From: CALKZN01 sp050633785
GTDB lineage: Bacteria > Pseudomonadota > Gammaproteobacteria > Arenicellales > Arenicellaceae
Reading direction: 5' to 3'
DNA: 64,000 nt
Assembly (NCBI GenBank): GCA_050633785.1
Contig: JBOEHE010000070.1
Location: 1 to 64,000 of the forward strand
The notes beneath the pieces are model-generated. The model did no database searches. It saw nothing but the letters and a program-made list of their open reading frames with translations, and had not been told where the DNA came from. Shown in pieces: positions 45,226-55,250 of the stretch (its first letter is position 1; every line of letters begins with the position of its first letter). Both the position numbers and the translations under genes were made by a program.

Positions 45226-46518
45226 ATGAACGCATCAATAGAATCCTTTGACAAAGAATTATGGCAAGCTATGCAGGCAGAGCAAGTCCGGCAAGAACAC
45301 CATATCGAGCTTATTGCTTCAGAAAATTATACCAGCCCAGCCGTTATGGCGGTGCAAGGCAGCGTATTAACCAACAAGTATGCAGAAGGTTATCCCAGCA
45401 AACGCTATTACGGAGGATGCGAACATGTTGACGTTGCTGAATCACTTGCGATAGAACGAGCCAAGCAACTGTTTGGGGCGGAATATGCCAACGTGCAACC
45501 TCATTCAGGCTCTCAAGCTAATGCTGCCGTTTATATGGCCTTGATCAACCCAGGTGATACTGTCCTTGGACTATCATTGGATCATGGTGGTCACCTGACA
45601 CATGGCGCAGCCCCCAGCTTTTCAGGAAAAATTTATAATGCCGTCCAATATGGCGTTGATACCAGCACTGGTGAGTTAGATTACGAACAAATCCAACAGC
45701 TGGCGACAGAGCATAAGCCCAAAATGATCGTCGCCGGCTTTTCAGCCTATTCTCGCACTATGGATTGGAGCAAGTTCAGAGAAATTGCAGACAGTGTTGG
45801 CGCTTACCTTCTGGTCGATATGGCACACGTTGCAGGTTTGGTCGCAGCTGGCCTATACCCCAACCCGGTACCTTTTGCTGATGCGGTTACCACTACAACC
45901 CACAAGACATTGCGTGGTCCACGTGGAGGACTGATCCTGGCAGCCAAAGAAAATGACTTAACCAAAAAGTTCAATTCACTGATTTTCCCAGGCATTCAAG
46001 GCGGTCCATTAATGCATGTGATAGCAGCCAAAGCCATCGCTTTCAAAGAAGCACTACAACCTGCATTCAAGGACTATCAGCAACAAGTCATCAACAATGC
46101 TCAAACAATGGCAAACACCTTTATCAAGCAAGGTTACGACATCGTTGCCAACGGTACCGACAACCACCTGATGCTCGTCAGTCTGATAAAGCAAGGTATG
46201 ACCGGAAAAACCGCTGATGCTGCACTGGGACAAGCCAATATTACAGTCAACAAGAATACGGTGCCGAACGACCCTCAATCGCCCTTTGTGACCAGCGGCA
46301 TCCGCGTTGGTACACCCGCTATTACAACTCGAGGCATGCAAGAAGCACAAGCAGAACAGTTGGCACTGTGGATGTGTGATGTGCTCAACCAGCCAGATAA
46401 CGCTGACGTTATTGCACAAACCAAAGAAAAAGTGATCGAGCTATGCAAGAAATTTCCGGTTTATGCACCAAAATCACTCAATAGCACCTATCATTGGAAT
46501 AAAAACTACTCAGCATGA
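45226..46518 (+). CDS. glyA: Serine hydroxymethyltransferase
   Basis: Interconverts glycine and serine with tetrahydrofolate, using PLP. The PLP Lys is in TTTHKTLRGPRGG. Other signatures are ELIASENYTSPAVMA, EGYPSKRYYGG and VQPHSGSQANAAVY. The length of 430 residues is normal. The sdaA start overlaps its stop by four bases (ATGA). This copy is devoted to the glycine cluster; a second glyA may exist elsewhere. Confidence 0.97.
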   Translation: MNASIESFDKELWQAMQAEQVRQEHHIELIASENYTSPAVMAVQGSVLTNKYAEGYPSKRYYGGCEHVDVAESLAIERAKQLFGAEYANVQPHSGSQANAAVYMALINPGDTVLGLSLDHGGHLTHGAAPSFSGKIYNAVQYGVDTSTGELDYEQIQQLATEHKPKMIVAGFSAYSRTMDWSKFREIADSVGAYLLVDMAHVAGLVAAGLYPNPVPFADAVTTTTHKTLRGPRGGLILAAKENDLTKKFNSLIFPGIQGGPLMHVIAAKAIAFKEALQPAFKDYQQQVINNAQTMANTFIKQGYDIVANGTDNHLMLVSLIKQGMTGKTADAALGQANITVNKNTVPNDPQSPFVTSGIRVGTPAITTRGMQEAQAEQLALWMCDVLNQPDNADVIAQTKEKVIELCKKFPVYAPKSLNSTYHWNKNYSA

Positions 46519-47933
46519 GCATCAGTACATTTGATTTATTTAAAATAGGCATTGGCCCCTCCAGTTCTCACACTGTAGGTCCAATGGTTGCTGCAAGACA
46601 GTTTATGCTGTCGTTGCAGCAAGAGAACCTGTTAGCATCTGTGGACCGTGTCAGCGCCGACATGTATGGCTCTCTGGGCTCTACAGGCAAGGGGCACGGC
46701 ACGCCTAAAGCGGTTCTGTTGGGTTTGATGGGTGAATCACCTGACAGCGTCGATGTCGCCACTATCGCACAGAGAGTAGCAGATATAAAAAGCAAGGGTA
46801 AAATCACCTTGCTTGCAGAGCACACTGTCAACTTTGATGAAGCCAGTGATTTAATACTGCATCGTCGCGAAACCTTGCCTTATCATTCCAATGGCATGCG
46901 TTTTCAGGCTTTCGATAGCGACCAGCAACTGCTATCAGAACGATTATTCTACTCCGTTGGTGGCGGATTTGTTGTTGATGAAGAACAGGCAAAACAAGGA
47001 AAACCCATTGTTGAAGACAAACGTAAATTAGCCTATCCCTTTACCAGCGCAGCAGAACTTCTACAGCACTGTGAGCGTTCCAACATCAGCATTGCCAACA
47101 TCATGTATGCCAATGAAGAAAGCTGGAATAAACGCTCAGTCATTGATGAGAAACTGGACCAATTGTGGCAAGTCATGCGTGAATGTGTTGATAATGGCTG
47201 CGCACACGAAGGTGAACTGCCTGGCGGCTTGAAGGTTAAAAGACGCGCCAGAGAATTGCATCGTCAGCTGGCTCATGAGAAAAACACAGTATCTGGCCAA
47301 AAGCACAATATTGATCCATTGGAAGTACTTGACTGGGTCACACTATATGCACTGGCGGTCAATGAAGAAAATGCGGCCGGAGGCAGGATCGTCACTGCAC
47401 CAACCAACGGTGCGGCAGGCATTATTCCTGCTGTAATGCATTATTACGCCAATTTTGTCGCCAATGCCGATTCACAAGGCATCAGACATTTCCTGCTCAC
47501 TTCAGCTGCTGTTGGCATTCTATTCAAAGAAAACGCCTCTATCAGCGGTGCAGAAGTGGGTTGTCAGGGCGAAGTTGGTTCAGCGTGTTCCATGGCTGCC
47601 GGCGGACTCACTGCGGTGTTGGGTGGTACCCCACAGCAAATTGAAAATGCTGCAGAAATTGCCATGGAACACCACCTTGGCCTGACCTGTGACCCCATAG
47701 GTGGTTTAGTGCAAATACCTTGCATTGAACGCAACGCCGTTGCCTCAGTCAATGCCATTCATGCTGCTCGCATGGCTTTACGTAACGATGGCTCCCACTT
47801 TGTGTCACTGGACAAAGTTATTAAGACCATGCGTGAAACCGGCAAAGACATGATGGACAAATACAAAGAAACCGCTCGCGGTGGTCTGGCGACTAACGTC
47901 ATCGAAGTTCCTGTCAGCGTTATCGAATGCTGA
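46515..47933 (+). CDS. sdaA: L-serine ammonia-lyase (deaminase)
   Basis: Converts L-serine to pyruvate and ammonia using a 4Fe-4S cluster. The N-terminal motif IGIGPSSSHTVGPM and the catalytic region TAPTNGAAGIIPA identify the single-chain bacterial enzyme. Conserved Cys occur near the C-terminus (GCQGEVGSACSMAAGG, LTCDPIGGLVQIPC). Its coupling with glyA and the glycine cleavage genes suggests that serine formed from glycine is deaminated to pyruvate. Confidence 0.96.
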   Translation: MSISTFDLFKIGIGPSSSHTVGPMVAARQFMLSLQQENLLASVDRVSADMYGSLGSTGKGHGTPKAVLLGLMGESPDSVDVATIAQRVADIKSKGKITLLAEHTVNFDEASDLILHRRETLPYHSNGMRFQAFDSDQQLLSERLFYSVGGGFVVDEEQAKQGKPIVEDKRKLAYPFTSAAELLQHCERSNISIANIMYANEESWNKRSVIDEKLDQLWQVMRECVDNGCAHEGELPGGLKVKRRARELHRQLAHEKNTVSGQKHNIDPLEVLDWVTLYALAVNEENAAGGRIVTAPTNGAAGIIPAVMHYYANFVANADSQGIRHFLLTSAAVGILFKENASISGAEVGCQGEVGSACSMAAGGLTAVLGGTPQQIENAAEIAMEHHLGLTCDPIGGLVQIPCIERNAVASVNAIHAARMALRNDGSHFVSLDKVIKTMRETGKDMMDKYKETARGGLATNVIEVPVSVIEC

Positions 47934-47982
47934 CAATCAACCATTCTCATTTTATTACTCGTTTTAGGAGACTATTAAATCC

Positions 47983-48360
47983 ATGCCCACATCGCCCACA
48001 CACTACACCAGCGACCACGAATGGTTGCTTATCGAAGATGATATAGCCACTATAGGCGTCACCGACTATGCTCAACAATCACTCGGGGAAGTCGTCTACG
48101 TTGAATTACCGGAAGTAGGAACAAACTGTTCCAAAGGTGACTCCATCGCCACTATTGAATCCGTCAAAGCAGCCAGTGATGTTTACGCACCTCTGGAAGG
48201 AGAAATCATTGCAATCAATGATGAATTGGAAGACTCTCCAGAGCTGGTCAATGACGATGCCGAAGGAGCAGCCTGGTTTTTCAAAATACGTTTAAACCCA
48301 CCTGCTGATACATCTCAGTGGATGGACCGCGAGACTTATATGTCTTCTGTTGAAGAGTAA
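47983..48360 (+). CDS. gcvH: Glycine cleavage system H protein
   Basis: The lipoyl shuttle protein of the glycine cleavage complex. The lipoylated Lys is in ATIESVKAASDVYAP. The length of 125 residues is normal. A TAGGAG site precedes the ATG. It lies before the riboswitch, so it is probably transcribed from further upstream rather than under riboswitch control. Confidence 0.98.
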   Translation: MPTSPTHYTSDHEWLLIEDDIATIGVTDYAQQSLGEVVYVELPEVGTNCSKGDSIATIESVKAASDVYAPLEGEIIAINDELEDSPELVNDDAEGAAWFFKIRLNPPADTSQWMDRETYMSSVEE

Positions 48361-48433
48361 TTCTCTTAAAACAGCATTACAGCAAGTCAATTTGTTTAAT
48401 TTTTTAATTACATTATAATTCGAACCAAGATGA

Positions 48434-48612
48434 AGTTTGCGGGAGAGAGTTTCTTTCCAATTAAAAGAAACCGCCGAAGGCGCAATAGCCCATAATCGCT
48501 CAGGCAAAAGGACCGACAAACTATTAACATCTACTCTGGAGAGTGAGTGCCTCTCGCTGCAAAGCGATGCACTCCACCGAAGAGGTAAACTTTCAGGTAA
48601 CCGGACAGAGGG
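48434..48612 (+). promoter_or_regulatory. Tandem glycine riboswitch
   Basis: Two consecutive glycine aptamers. Aptamer 1 (48434-48522) has GCGGGAGAG, CCGCCGAAGGCGCAA and CTCAGGCAAAAGGACCGAC, closed by AGTTTG / CAAACT. Aptamer 2 (48534-48610) has CTCTGGAGAG, CACCGAAGAGGTAA and CTTTCAGGTAACCGGACAGAG. The linker is short. Downstream, GATGACG / CGTCATC (48623-48650) can form a hairpin without a U-run, so control may act on translation of gcvT. These aptamers usually turn on glycine cleavage genes when glycine is high. Confidence 0.96.
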
Positions 48613-48695
48613 GTATTAATATGATGACGCCAGCCATTTGGCCCGTCATCCTAACTGATACTTACGCGTACAGACACGCACAAAGGTTACTACTT

Positions 48696-49811
48696 ATGCC
48701 CACAAACAAGTCCACAGACAAATCCGTTACACCACAACACACTCCCCTGTATGAGCAGCATATTGCATTAGGTGCCAAAGTCGTCGACTTTGGTGGCTGG
48801 GCTTTGCCGGTTAATTACGGTTCACAGGTAGAGGAACATCACGCCGTACGCAAAGACGCCGGCATGTTTGATGTGTCACATATGACCGTTTCTGATATCA
48901 CTGGCGACGACACCCTGGCGTATTTATCCAACTTACTAGCCAATGATATTGGCAAAGCAACAACTGCCCCAGGAAAAGCCCTGTATAGCTGCATGCTCAA
49001 TGAACAAGGCGGCGTAATCGACGATCTGATTGTCTATTATTTAAACGACACACACTGTCGACTTGTCACCAACGCGGCCACCAATGAAAAAGATATGGCC
49101 TGGCTACACAAGCAAGCCCAAGTCTTTTCGGTTTCAGTCACAGAGCAACCACAACTGGCCCTGATTGCAGTCCAGGGACCCAAAGCCCTTGAAAAACTGC
49201 AACAATGCCTGGACCCTGAAATAGCAACCGTCATTGCCTCTTTGAAACGCTTTCAAGGTAGTTTCTCTGGCGATGCTTTTATTGGCCGAACTGGATACAC
49301 CGGTGAAGATGGTGTAGAGATCATATTACCCGCAGAACAGGCAACGGATCTATGGAAAACTCTGCATCAGGCAGGCATCCAACCATGCGGTCTAGGAGCG
49401 CGAGACACGCTGCGCCTGGAGGCAGGCATGGCGCTATACGGCTCAGATCTGGACGAAGAACATACACCACTGGAATCTGGTTTAGCCTGGACGGTATCAC
49501 TGTCAGATGACAGAGATTTCATTGGCAAAGCCGCACTGCAACAGACTCGCCACAAGATGATCGGTCTGGTACTGGAAGAAAAAGGTGTATTACGCGGTCA
49601 TCAGACCGTCGTGCTCAATGATCAGGAAATTGGCATGATAACCAGTGGCACCTTTTCTCCGACATTAGGCCAATCAATCGCCATAGCCAGAGTAGACAAC
49701 ACCGCTGCTACCGAACTCGGCACCACAGTAAAAATTCTCATTCGACAAAAGCAAGTTTCTGCCCGCGTCGTGAAATATCCGTTTGTGCAAAACGGCGAAT
49801 CAACTTTATAA
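48696..49811 (+). CDS. gcvT: Glycine cleavage system T protein (aminomethyltransferase)
   Basis: Transfers the methylene group from the H protein to tetrahydrofolate, releasing ammonia. Motifs are TPLYEQHIALGAKVVDFGGWALP, MFDVSHM, YTGEDGVEI and GARDTLRLEAGMALYG. The frame runs back through the riboswitch, but that is not credible coding sequence. In-frame ATGs at 48621 and 48624 are alternative starts, preceded by AGAGGGG from the riboswitch edge; the ATG at 48696 best matches homologues. gcvP follows 81 bp later. Confidence 0.95.
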   Translation: MPTNKSTDKSVTPQHTPLYEQHIALGAKVVDFGGWALPVNYGSQVEEHHAVRKDAGMFDVSHMTVSDITGDDTLAYLSNLLANDIGKATTAPGKALYSCMLNEQGGVIDDLIVYYLNDTHCRLVTNAATNEKDMAWLHKQAQVFSVSVTEQPQLALIAVQGPKALEKLQQCLDPEIATVIASLKRFQGSFSGDAFIGRTGYTGEDGVEIILPAEQATDLWKTLHQAGIQPCGLGARDTLRLEAGMALYGSDLDEEHTPLESGLAWTVSLSDDRDFIGKAALQQTRHKMIGLVLEEKGVLRGHQTVVLNDQEIGMITSGTFSPTLGQSIAIARVDNTAATELGTTVKILIRQKQVSARVVKYPFVQNGESTL

Positions 49812-49892
49812 CTGATTCAAGCACTTCTTGCCCACATCCTTGTTTATAACCTTGCCCAACTACAAAGACGATATATTCGTACCAGAAGACTT

Positions 49893-52706
49893 ATGACTGA
49901 CTTTCTAAACAGACACATTGGACCCAATCAAGCTGACATTGATACTATGCTGCAAACACTGGGATATGACAGCCTGGACAGCCTGACTAAAACGGTTGTT
50001 CCAGACACCATTGCCGACAATAACCCATTGGCTGTTAAGGCACCCGCCAGCGAAGAAGAAGCCTTAGCCGAATTGTATGCTATCGCTCAACAGAATCAGG
50101 TGCTGACAACATTGATTGGGCAAGGCTATTACAATACCTATACCCCTAAAGTCATCCAACGCAATGTGCTGGAAAATCCAGCCTGGTACACGGCCTATAC
50201 ACCCTATCAACCTGAAATCTCTCAAGGCCGTCTGGAAGTGTTATTTTATTTCCAGACCATGATCACTGAATTGACAGGCATGGACATCGCCAATGCCTCG
50301 CTTTTGGATGAAAGCACCGCTGCTGCCGAGGCAATGACTTTGTGTCATCGCGCTCTACGAGGTAAGAGAAACACTTTCCTGGTCTCTAAATTTTGTCACC
50401 CACAGACCAAGGAACTTTTGCAGACACGTGCCGCACCATTGGGCCTTGAATTGCAGGAATTTGACGAAACTCAACCAGTCGCAGACTGGCAGGACGTATT
50501 TGGCATTATCACTCAATATCCAACCACCTATGGCGATGTCTACTCATTGGAAACACTGTGCAACGAAGCCCACGACAATGGTGCTATTGTGGTGATGGCA
50601 ACGGATCTATTGGCGCTGACTCTGCTGAAATCTCCAGCTGAGCTGGGAGCTGACATTGTTGTTGGCAATTCACAACGCTTTGGTGTACCACTGGGTTTTG
50701 GTGGCCCGCATGCTGGTTTTTTTGCCACTACCGAAAAGCATAAACGCTCCATGCCCGGGCGTCTGGTAGGCCAGTCTATTGATGCTCTAGGCAAATCCGG
50801 TTACAGACTGGCACTGCAAACCCGAGAACAACACATTCGCCGTGAAAAGGCGACCTCCAATATCTGCACAGCTCAAGCACTGCTCGCCATCATGGCAACA
50901 TTGTACGCCTGCTATCATGGCCCTAAAGGCTTGCAAGCTATCGCCAGACGAGTTCATAGCCTGGCCTCAATTCTGGCCGAACACTTACAAAAAGCGGATA
51001 TAAAGCTGCTCAACCAACAGTTCTTTGACACTGTACACATCTCGGTTGATGACCCTGAGGCTCTTAGCCAAAAAGCCATCGCTGCAGGCTACAACCTGAA
51101 TATTCACGCCAACAGCATTAGCGTGTCTTTCGATGAAACAAGCACGGAAAACGACGTCGAGACAATCCTTTCATGGTTCAGTATTGAAGCTGACATAGCT
51201 GCAAACGATAGCTTAACGCTGAGCAATGACCATTTACGTACTGACACGTATCTGTCTCAAAGTGTCTTCAATGACTATCATTCAGAAACAGAAATGATGC
51301 GTTATCTACGTCGCCTTGCGGATAAAGATATCGCACTGGATCGCTCCATGATCCCTCTGGGCTCATGCACAATGAAACTGAATGCCGCCAGTGAAATGGC
51401 CCCGGTCACCTGGCCTGAGTTTGCTCAAATTCACCCATTTGCTCCAGCCTCGCAAACTGAAGGCTATCAAACCATGATCAAGCAATTGGAAGAGATGCTC
51501 TGTGCTGCCACTGGCTATGATGCCATTTCATTGCAACCCAATGCCGGATCACAGGGTGAATATGCTGGCTTGTTAGCCATCAAAGCCTATCACGAGTCAC
51601 GCGGTGATACGAACCGGGACATCTGCCTGATTCCCAGTTCAGCCCATGGCACCAACCCTGCCAGTGCACAAATGGCTAATATGCGCGTCGTGGTGACAAA
51701 ATGCGACAGCAAGGGCAATGTTGATCTGGAAGACTTGCAGGCCAAGATCACAGAATATCCCGACCGCATTGCCGCAATTATGATTACCTATCCATCAACA
51801 CATGGTGTTTTTGAAGAAGAGGTCACTCAAGTCTGTCAACTTATCCATGATGCTGGCGGCCAGGTTTATATCGATGGCGCCAACATGAATGCTCTGGTAG
51901 GCGTGGCTCAGCCTGGCAAATTTGGAGGGGATGTTTCGCATTTAAATCTGCACAAAACTTTCTGTATTCCGCATGGTGGCGGTGGCCCCGGTGTTGGACC
52001 TATCGGCGTTGGTAAACACTTGCAACCGTTCTTACCCAAAGATGGCATCAACACAGAACGCCAGGGCTCATTGATCAGCGCAGCACCTTTTGGCAGTGCC
52101 GCCATATTACCAATATCCTGGATGTATATTCGCATGATGGGCCCAGACGGATTGCGTAAAGCAACCCAGGTCGCAATATTAAATGCAAACTACATTGCTG
52201 AACGTCTCAAGCAGCAGTACCCAATTCTATATACCGGCAACGCCGATCTGGTAGCCCATGAATGCATCATCGATACTCGTCCCATGAAAGAACATGGAGT
52301 GAGTGTGGATGACATTGCCAAGCGCTTAATCGACTTTGGCTTCCACGCACCAACAATGAGCTTTCCTGTTCCAGGAACGTTTATGATTGAACCCACGGAA
52401 AGCGAGAACCTGGCAGAGATTGAACGGTTCTGCCGCGCGATGCTGATCATTCATGAGGAATATTCACAGATCAAATCAGGCAAACTGCCAGCAAACAACA
52501 ATCCTCTGAGCAATGCTCCCCATACCATGGATTTATTGCTCAATGATGACCTGGATCTACCCTATAGTCGCAAAACAGCCAGCCATCCAGATGACACAAT
52601 GGAAACAGGCATTAAGTATTGGCCACCTGTTGCCCGAATTGATAATGTTTATGGCGATAAGAACTTGATTTGTTCCTGCCCCAGCCTTGATAGTTATCAG
52701 GACTGA
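49893..52706 (+). CDS. gcvP: Glycine dehydrogenase (decarboxylating), P protein
   Basis: The PLP-dependent decarboxylase of the glycine cleavage system. The single-chain form (937 residues) carries both halves, starting NRHIGPNQADIDTMLQTLGY. The PLP Lys is in SHLNLHKTFCIPHGGGGPG. GSCTMKLNAASEM and EYAGLLAIKAYHESRGD are also typical. It is the last gene of the cluster. The L protein (dihydrolipoyl dehydrogenase) gene is not in this window. Confidence 0.98.
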   Translation: MTDFLNRHIGPNQADIDTMLQTLGYDSLDSLTKTVVPDTIADNNPLAVKAPASEEEALAELYAIAQQNQVLTTLIGQGYYNTYTPKVIQRNVLENPAWYTAYTPYQPEISQGRLEVLFYFQTMITELTGMDIANASLLDESTAAAEAMTLCHRALRGKRNTFLVSKFCHPQTKELLQTRAAPLGLELQEFDETQPVADWQDVFGIITQYPTTYGDVYSLETLCNEAHDNGAIVVMATDLLALTLLKSPAELGADIVVGNSQRFGVPLGFGGPHAGFFATTEKHKRSMPGRLVGQSIDALGKSGYRLALQTREQHIRREKATSNICTAQALLAIMATLYACYHGPKGLQAIARRVHSLASILAEHLQKADIKLLNQQFFDTVHISVDDPEALSQKAIAAGYNLNIHANSISVSFDETSTENDVETILSWFSIEADIAANDSLTLSNDHLRTDTYLSQSVFNDYHSETEMMRYLRRLADKDIALDRSMIPLGSCTMKLNAASEMAPVTWPEFAQIHPFAPASQTEGYQTMIKQLEEMLCAATGYDAISLQPNAGSQGEYAGLLAIKAYHESRGDTNRDICLIPSSAHGTNPASAQMANMRVVVTKCDSKGNVDLEDLQAKITEYPDRIAAIMITYPSTHGVFEEEVTQVCQLIHDAGGQVYIDGANMNALVGVAQPGKFGGDVSHLNLHKTFCIPHGGGGPGVGPIGVGKHLQPFLPKDGINTERQGSLISAAPFGSAAILPISWMYIRMMGPDGLRKATQVAILNANYIAERLKQQYPILYTGNADLVAHECIIDTRPMKEHGVSVDDIAKRLIDFGFHAPTMSFPVPGTFMIEPTESENLAEIERFCRAMLIIHEEYSQIKSGKLPANNNPLSNAPHTMDLLLNDDLDLPYSRKTASHPDDTMETGIKYWPPVARIDNVYGDKNLICSCPSLDSYQD

Positions 52707-52764
52707 CCCCGAAAGGTAGCTCTTCCTTGAGCTTAAAACAACAGTCCTGTTGTTCTGTGTGCGA

Positions 52765-52805
52765 GTTCACACTAATTTCAACACCACGGTTAAATTAGTG
52801 TGAAC
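52765..52805. terminator. Inverted repeat between gcvP and the AraC gene
   Basis: GTTCACACTAATTT (52765-52778) and its exact reverse complement at 52792-52805 form a 14-bp stem over a 13-nt loop, between two convergent genes. No U-run follows. It may end or protect both transcripts. Confidence 0.55.
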
Positions 52806-52816
52806 CAACCAGATCA

Positions 52817-53746
52817 TTATTGAACTTGCTCCCGATACATTTTCGGCGACATCCCCGTATGTTGTTTGAACATTCGACTGAAATGAAATGGGCTCGCATA
52901 ACCAACGGATAAAGCTATTTTCTCAATTAAGGTATCAGTTTCCCGCAACAATCGCTTGGCGTGCTTAACGCGCAAAGCCAAAATATATTGTCGTGGAGAA
53001 ACTCCCATGGTTTCTTTAAATAAACGGGCAAAGTGATATACGCTCATATTGCTTAACTGTGCCAATGACTCAAGGCTGACGGCTTGGTTAAAATGCGCAT
53101 CAATATATTCCAGTACTTGGCTCAACTGACGAACACTCAATCCCCCTTTATAGGTCGGGGCCGAACGGTTTACAGTGCAATATCGACTGAGCAAATGTAC
53201 ACACAGCATTTGTAATACCGACTCTTGATACATCGGACAAACTACACCATCCATTTTTGCTTGTTCACTCAAACCTGTAACTAATTGGGCAACCATAGGA
53301 TCATCCACTCCCATTAATAATGGCATTTCAATATTGAGACCATCGACATCAAAAAGTTCCATAGCCACTTTGGCGAATTTTTCAGGTGAAAAATGCACCA
53401 CTAAATTGTTTGCCCAAAAGTTATTCTCAGCACCAACATGTTTATCAGCCAGCCACCTCAAATCAATAGCATTTTGACCTGCTGACGCTATTCGAACTCT
53501 ATTCGGAACAAAGTCAATAGGCTTCCAGTTAGTTCCTTCCACCCGGTAGAATGTCTTATGACAATTAGCCGCCTTATTCACTGTTATCACATTTGCTGGC
53601 CGCTCAGGCAAACTGAATTCATGTCCTAGTTTCTGACTCCAGACAACATCAGAAAATAGCATCCCAGAGTTAAAATCAGCTACATAAGGCGTTTGGTCAA
53701 TGCACGGCATTGACTCAACATAATTTTCGACCGCGTATTTCCCCAC
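52817..53746 (-). CDS. AraC-family transcriptional regulator
   Basis: A 309-residue regulator starting at GTG with a GAGGT site upstream. The N-terminal ~190 residues form a ligand-sensing region without recognised motif. The C-terminal AraC HTH is clear: SLESLAQLSNMSVYHFARLFKETMGVSPRQYI and IALSVGYASPFHFSRMFKQHTG. It is convergent with gcvP and divergent from the DUF3461 gene. The target is unknown. Confidence 0.92.
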   Translation of the reverse strand: MGKYAVENYVESMPCIDQTPYVADFNSGMLFSDVVWSQKLGHEFSLPERPANVITVNKAANCHKTFYRVEGTNWKPIDFVPNRVRIASAGQNAIDLRWLADKHVGAENNFWANNLVVHFSPEKFAKVAMELFDVDGLNIEMPLLMGVDDPMVAQLVTGLSEQAKMDGVVCPMYQESVLQMLCVHLLSRYCTVNRSAPTYKGGLSVRQLSQVLEYIDAHFNQAVSLESLAQLSNMSVYHFARLFKETMGVSPRQYILALRVKHAKRLLRETDTLIEKIALSVGYASPFHFSRMFKQHTGMSPKMYREQVQ

Positions 53747-53986
53747 TGTTTACCTCAAAATCTTTTACTGATATTCAAATGATTAGCGTATTTGAACAAC
53801 CACACTTAAACATCTAACGCATCAAAGAATAAAAAGTTTTATGTAAACGCGAAAATAATTATAAAAACATGACAAAATTCATTGAATCAGCTTATAGAAT
53901 GCAAAAAACGAATACGATTAGCCTTGCCTGGTGATTTGCATAACACTGATAATTTCAACACATATCGATAAAAACGGGCCAAACAG

Positions 53987-54370
53987 ATGACTGACTATCC
54001 AACTCTATCTAATATGGGCATCACTCGCTTCAATGAGATTCGCGATTACTCCCTGTTCACCGAAAAAGAATCTGATGTTCTGAAAATTTATTATAAACGC
54101 AAGGAAGGTTCTTTATTACCACGCCGCAAAGTCTTTAAATTCCCCAAAAGCACTAAACCATTCACAGAGAACGATATTGATAAAAGCATTCGTGAACTGC
54201 GCCAGATATCACCCACAATTCGCAGCGCAATTGCTGAATTAGACACCATTTTAAGCGAGAAAAAAGGTAAAATTGACCACAAAGAGGCCATTAATCGTCG
54301 GCTGGAACAACTGGAAGCAGAAGTTCAGTCCAATATTGCTGAAATCCGTTCATTGCTGGAGCGAATATAG
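53987..54370 (+). CDS. DUF3461 family protein
   Basis: A 127-residue protein. The opening YPTLSNMGITRFNEIRDYSLF and the basic KRKEGSLLPRRKVFKFPKS match DUF3461, common in marine gammaproteobacteria. The C-terminal half is a predicted coiled coil (RRLEQLEAEVQSNIAEIRSLLE). The function is unknown; no signal peptide or membrane segment is present. Confidence 0.85.
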   Translation: MTDYPTLSNMGITRFNEIRDYSLFTEKESDVLKIYYKRKEGSLLPRRKVFKFPKSTKPFTENDIDKSIRELRQISPTIRSAIAELDTILSEKKGKIDHKEAINRRLEQLEAEVQSNIAEIRSLLERI

Positions 54371-54401
54371 TTCTGCAACCGCCGGATTTGACATAAAACC
54401 T

Positions 54402-54713
54402 TTAGACACTGCCTTGCGTTTCCACCACTAACACCCTGGCCACCCCATCGGGATGAGCCACGTGTTCAGTGCCAACGTCCGCATAAAAGATATCACCAAC
54501 AGCCAGGCGCACGCTGTGTTCCTGGCCATTATCCCGGTAGTGCATATCCACTTGCCCATCGAGGACAACGAACACCTCTTCGCCGTCATTGATGTGCCAG
54601 CGATAGGGTTGATCAGTCCAATGCAGACGTGTTGATATTCCATTCATCGAGGCGATATCAATCGCATCCCAGGCATTTTCGCCGACAAACTCTTTGGCTT
54701 TGATAACTTTCAT
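54402..54713 (-). CDS. Cupin domain protein
   Basis: A 103-residue single-domain cupin. Motif 1 is WHINDGEEVFVVLDGQVDMHY and motif 2 includes VGDIFYADVGTEHVAHP. The usual metal ligands (His, Glu, His) are in these motifs. The substrate is unknown. It is convergent with DUF3461 gene. Confidence 0.88.
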   Translation of the reverse strand: MKVIKAKEFVGENAWDAIDIASMNGISTRLHWTDQPYRWHINDGEEVFVVLDGQVDMHYRDNGQEHSVRLAVGDIFYADVGTEHVAHPDGVARVLVVETQGSV

Positions 54714-54921
54714 CGTGACCTCTTTCAGTGTTGTGCACTTGTCAAGGCTTCGATGAAGCCTTTATTGCCGGATCATAGCCCAAACTAAGCGTTTAAACAA
54801 AAGCATTTCGACGATGATTTATGGATATACAATTTGCGTATACCCTTTGTTGAACCAAGGAAGCTGCAGCATCATACCCCTCCCAGGAATAGCCACTCTA
54901 GTTGAGCCTTTCAAACAAACA

Positions 54922-55110
54922 ATGCCAGCCAACAAATCAGAGCCAAATCCTGAAGAACAACCTGAAAAGATATCGATAAAACAAACCTTTCTAAATTCAC
55001 CGGATTGCCGTCCTCAGACTCTGGTTAAGCCGCCATACAACAACAATTACGAACAAACGGTAGATCACCTGCAACAGCTAAAACAAGCTCATTTTCACCG
55101 ACAACGCTGA
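54922..55110 (+). CDS. Small hypothetical protein
   Basis: A 62-residue frame, polar and rich in Pro, Glu, Lys and Gln, ending Q-A-H-F-H-R-Q-R, likely disordered. The frame is open upstream to 54814, but the extension is unlike the rest. No strong ribosome-binding site is seen. It may be a chance frame. A weak hairpin AAGGCTTC / GAAGCCTT lies upstream at 54744-54762. Confidence 0.3.
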   Translation: MPANKSEPNPEEQPEKISIKQTFLNSPDCRPQTLVKPPYNNNYEQTVDHLQQLKQAHFHRQR

Positions 55111-55250
55111 TTCGAAGCTGCTTCACTGGCCTTAGCAAACAGCATTTTGCAAACAACTGCAAAAGATCAACAATTTTCCTTTGCGAATTCATAATACTGG
55201 CTATACTTTAGTGAATAAGAAGAAAAACCACTGTATAAAAGGTGAGTCCG

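Noticed and set aside
48543..48695. N-terminal extension of gcvT
   Set aside because: It translates the second riboswitch aptamer; homologues begin near 48696.
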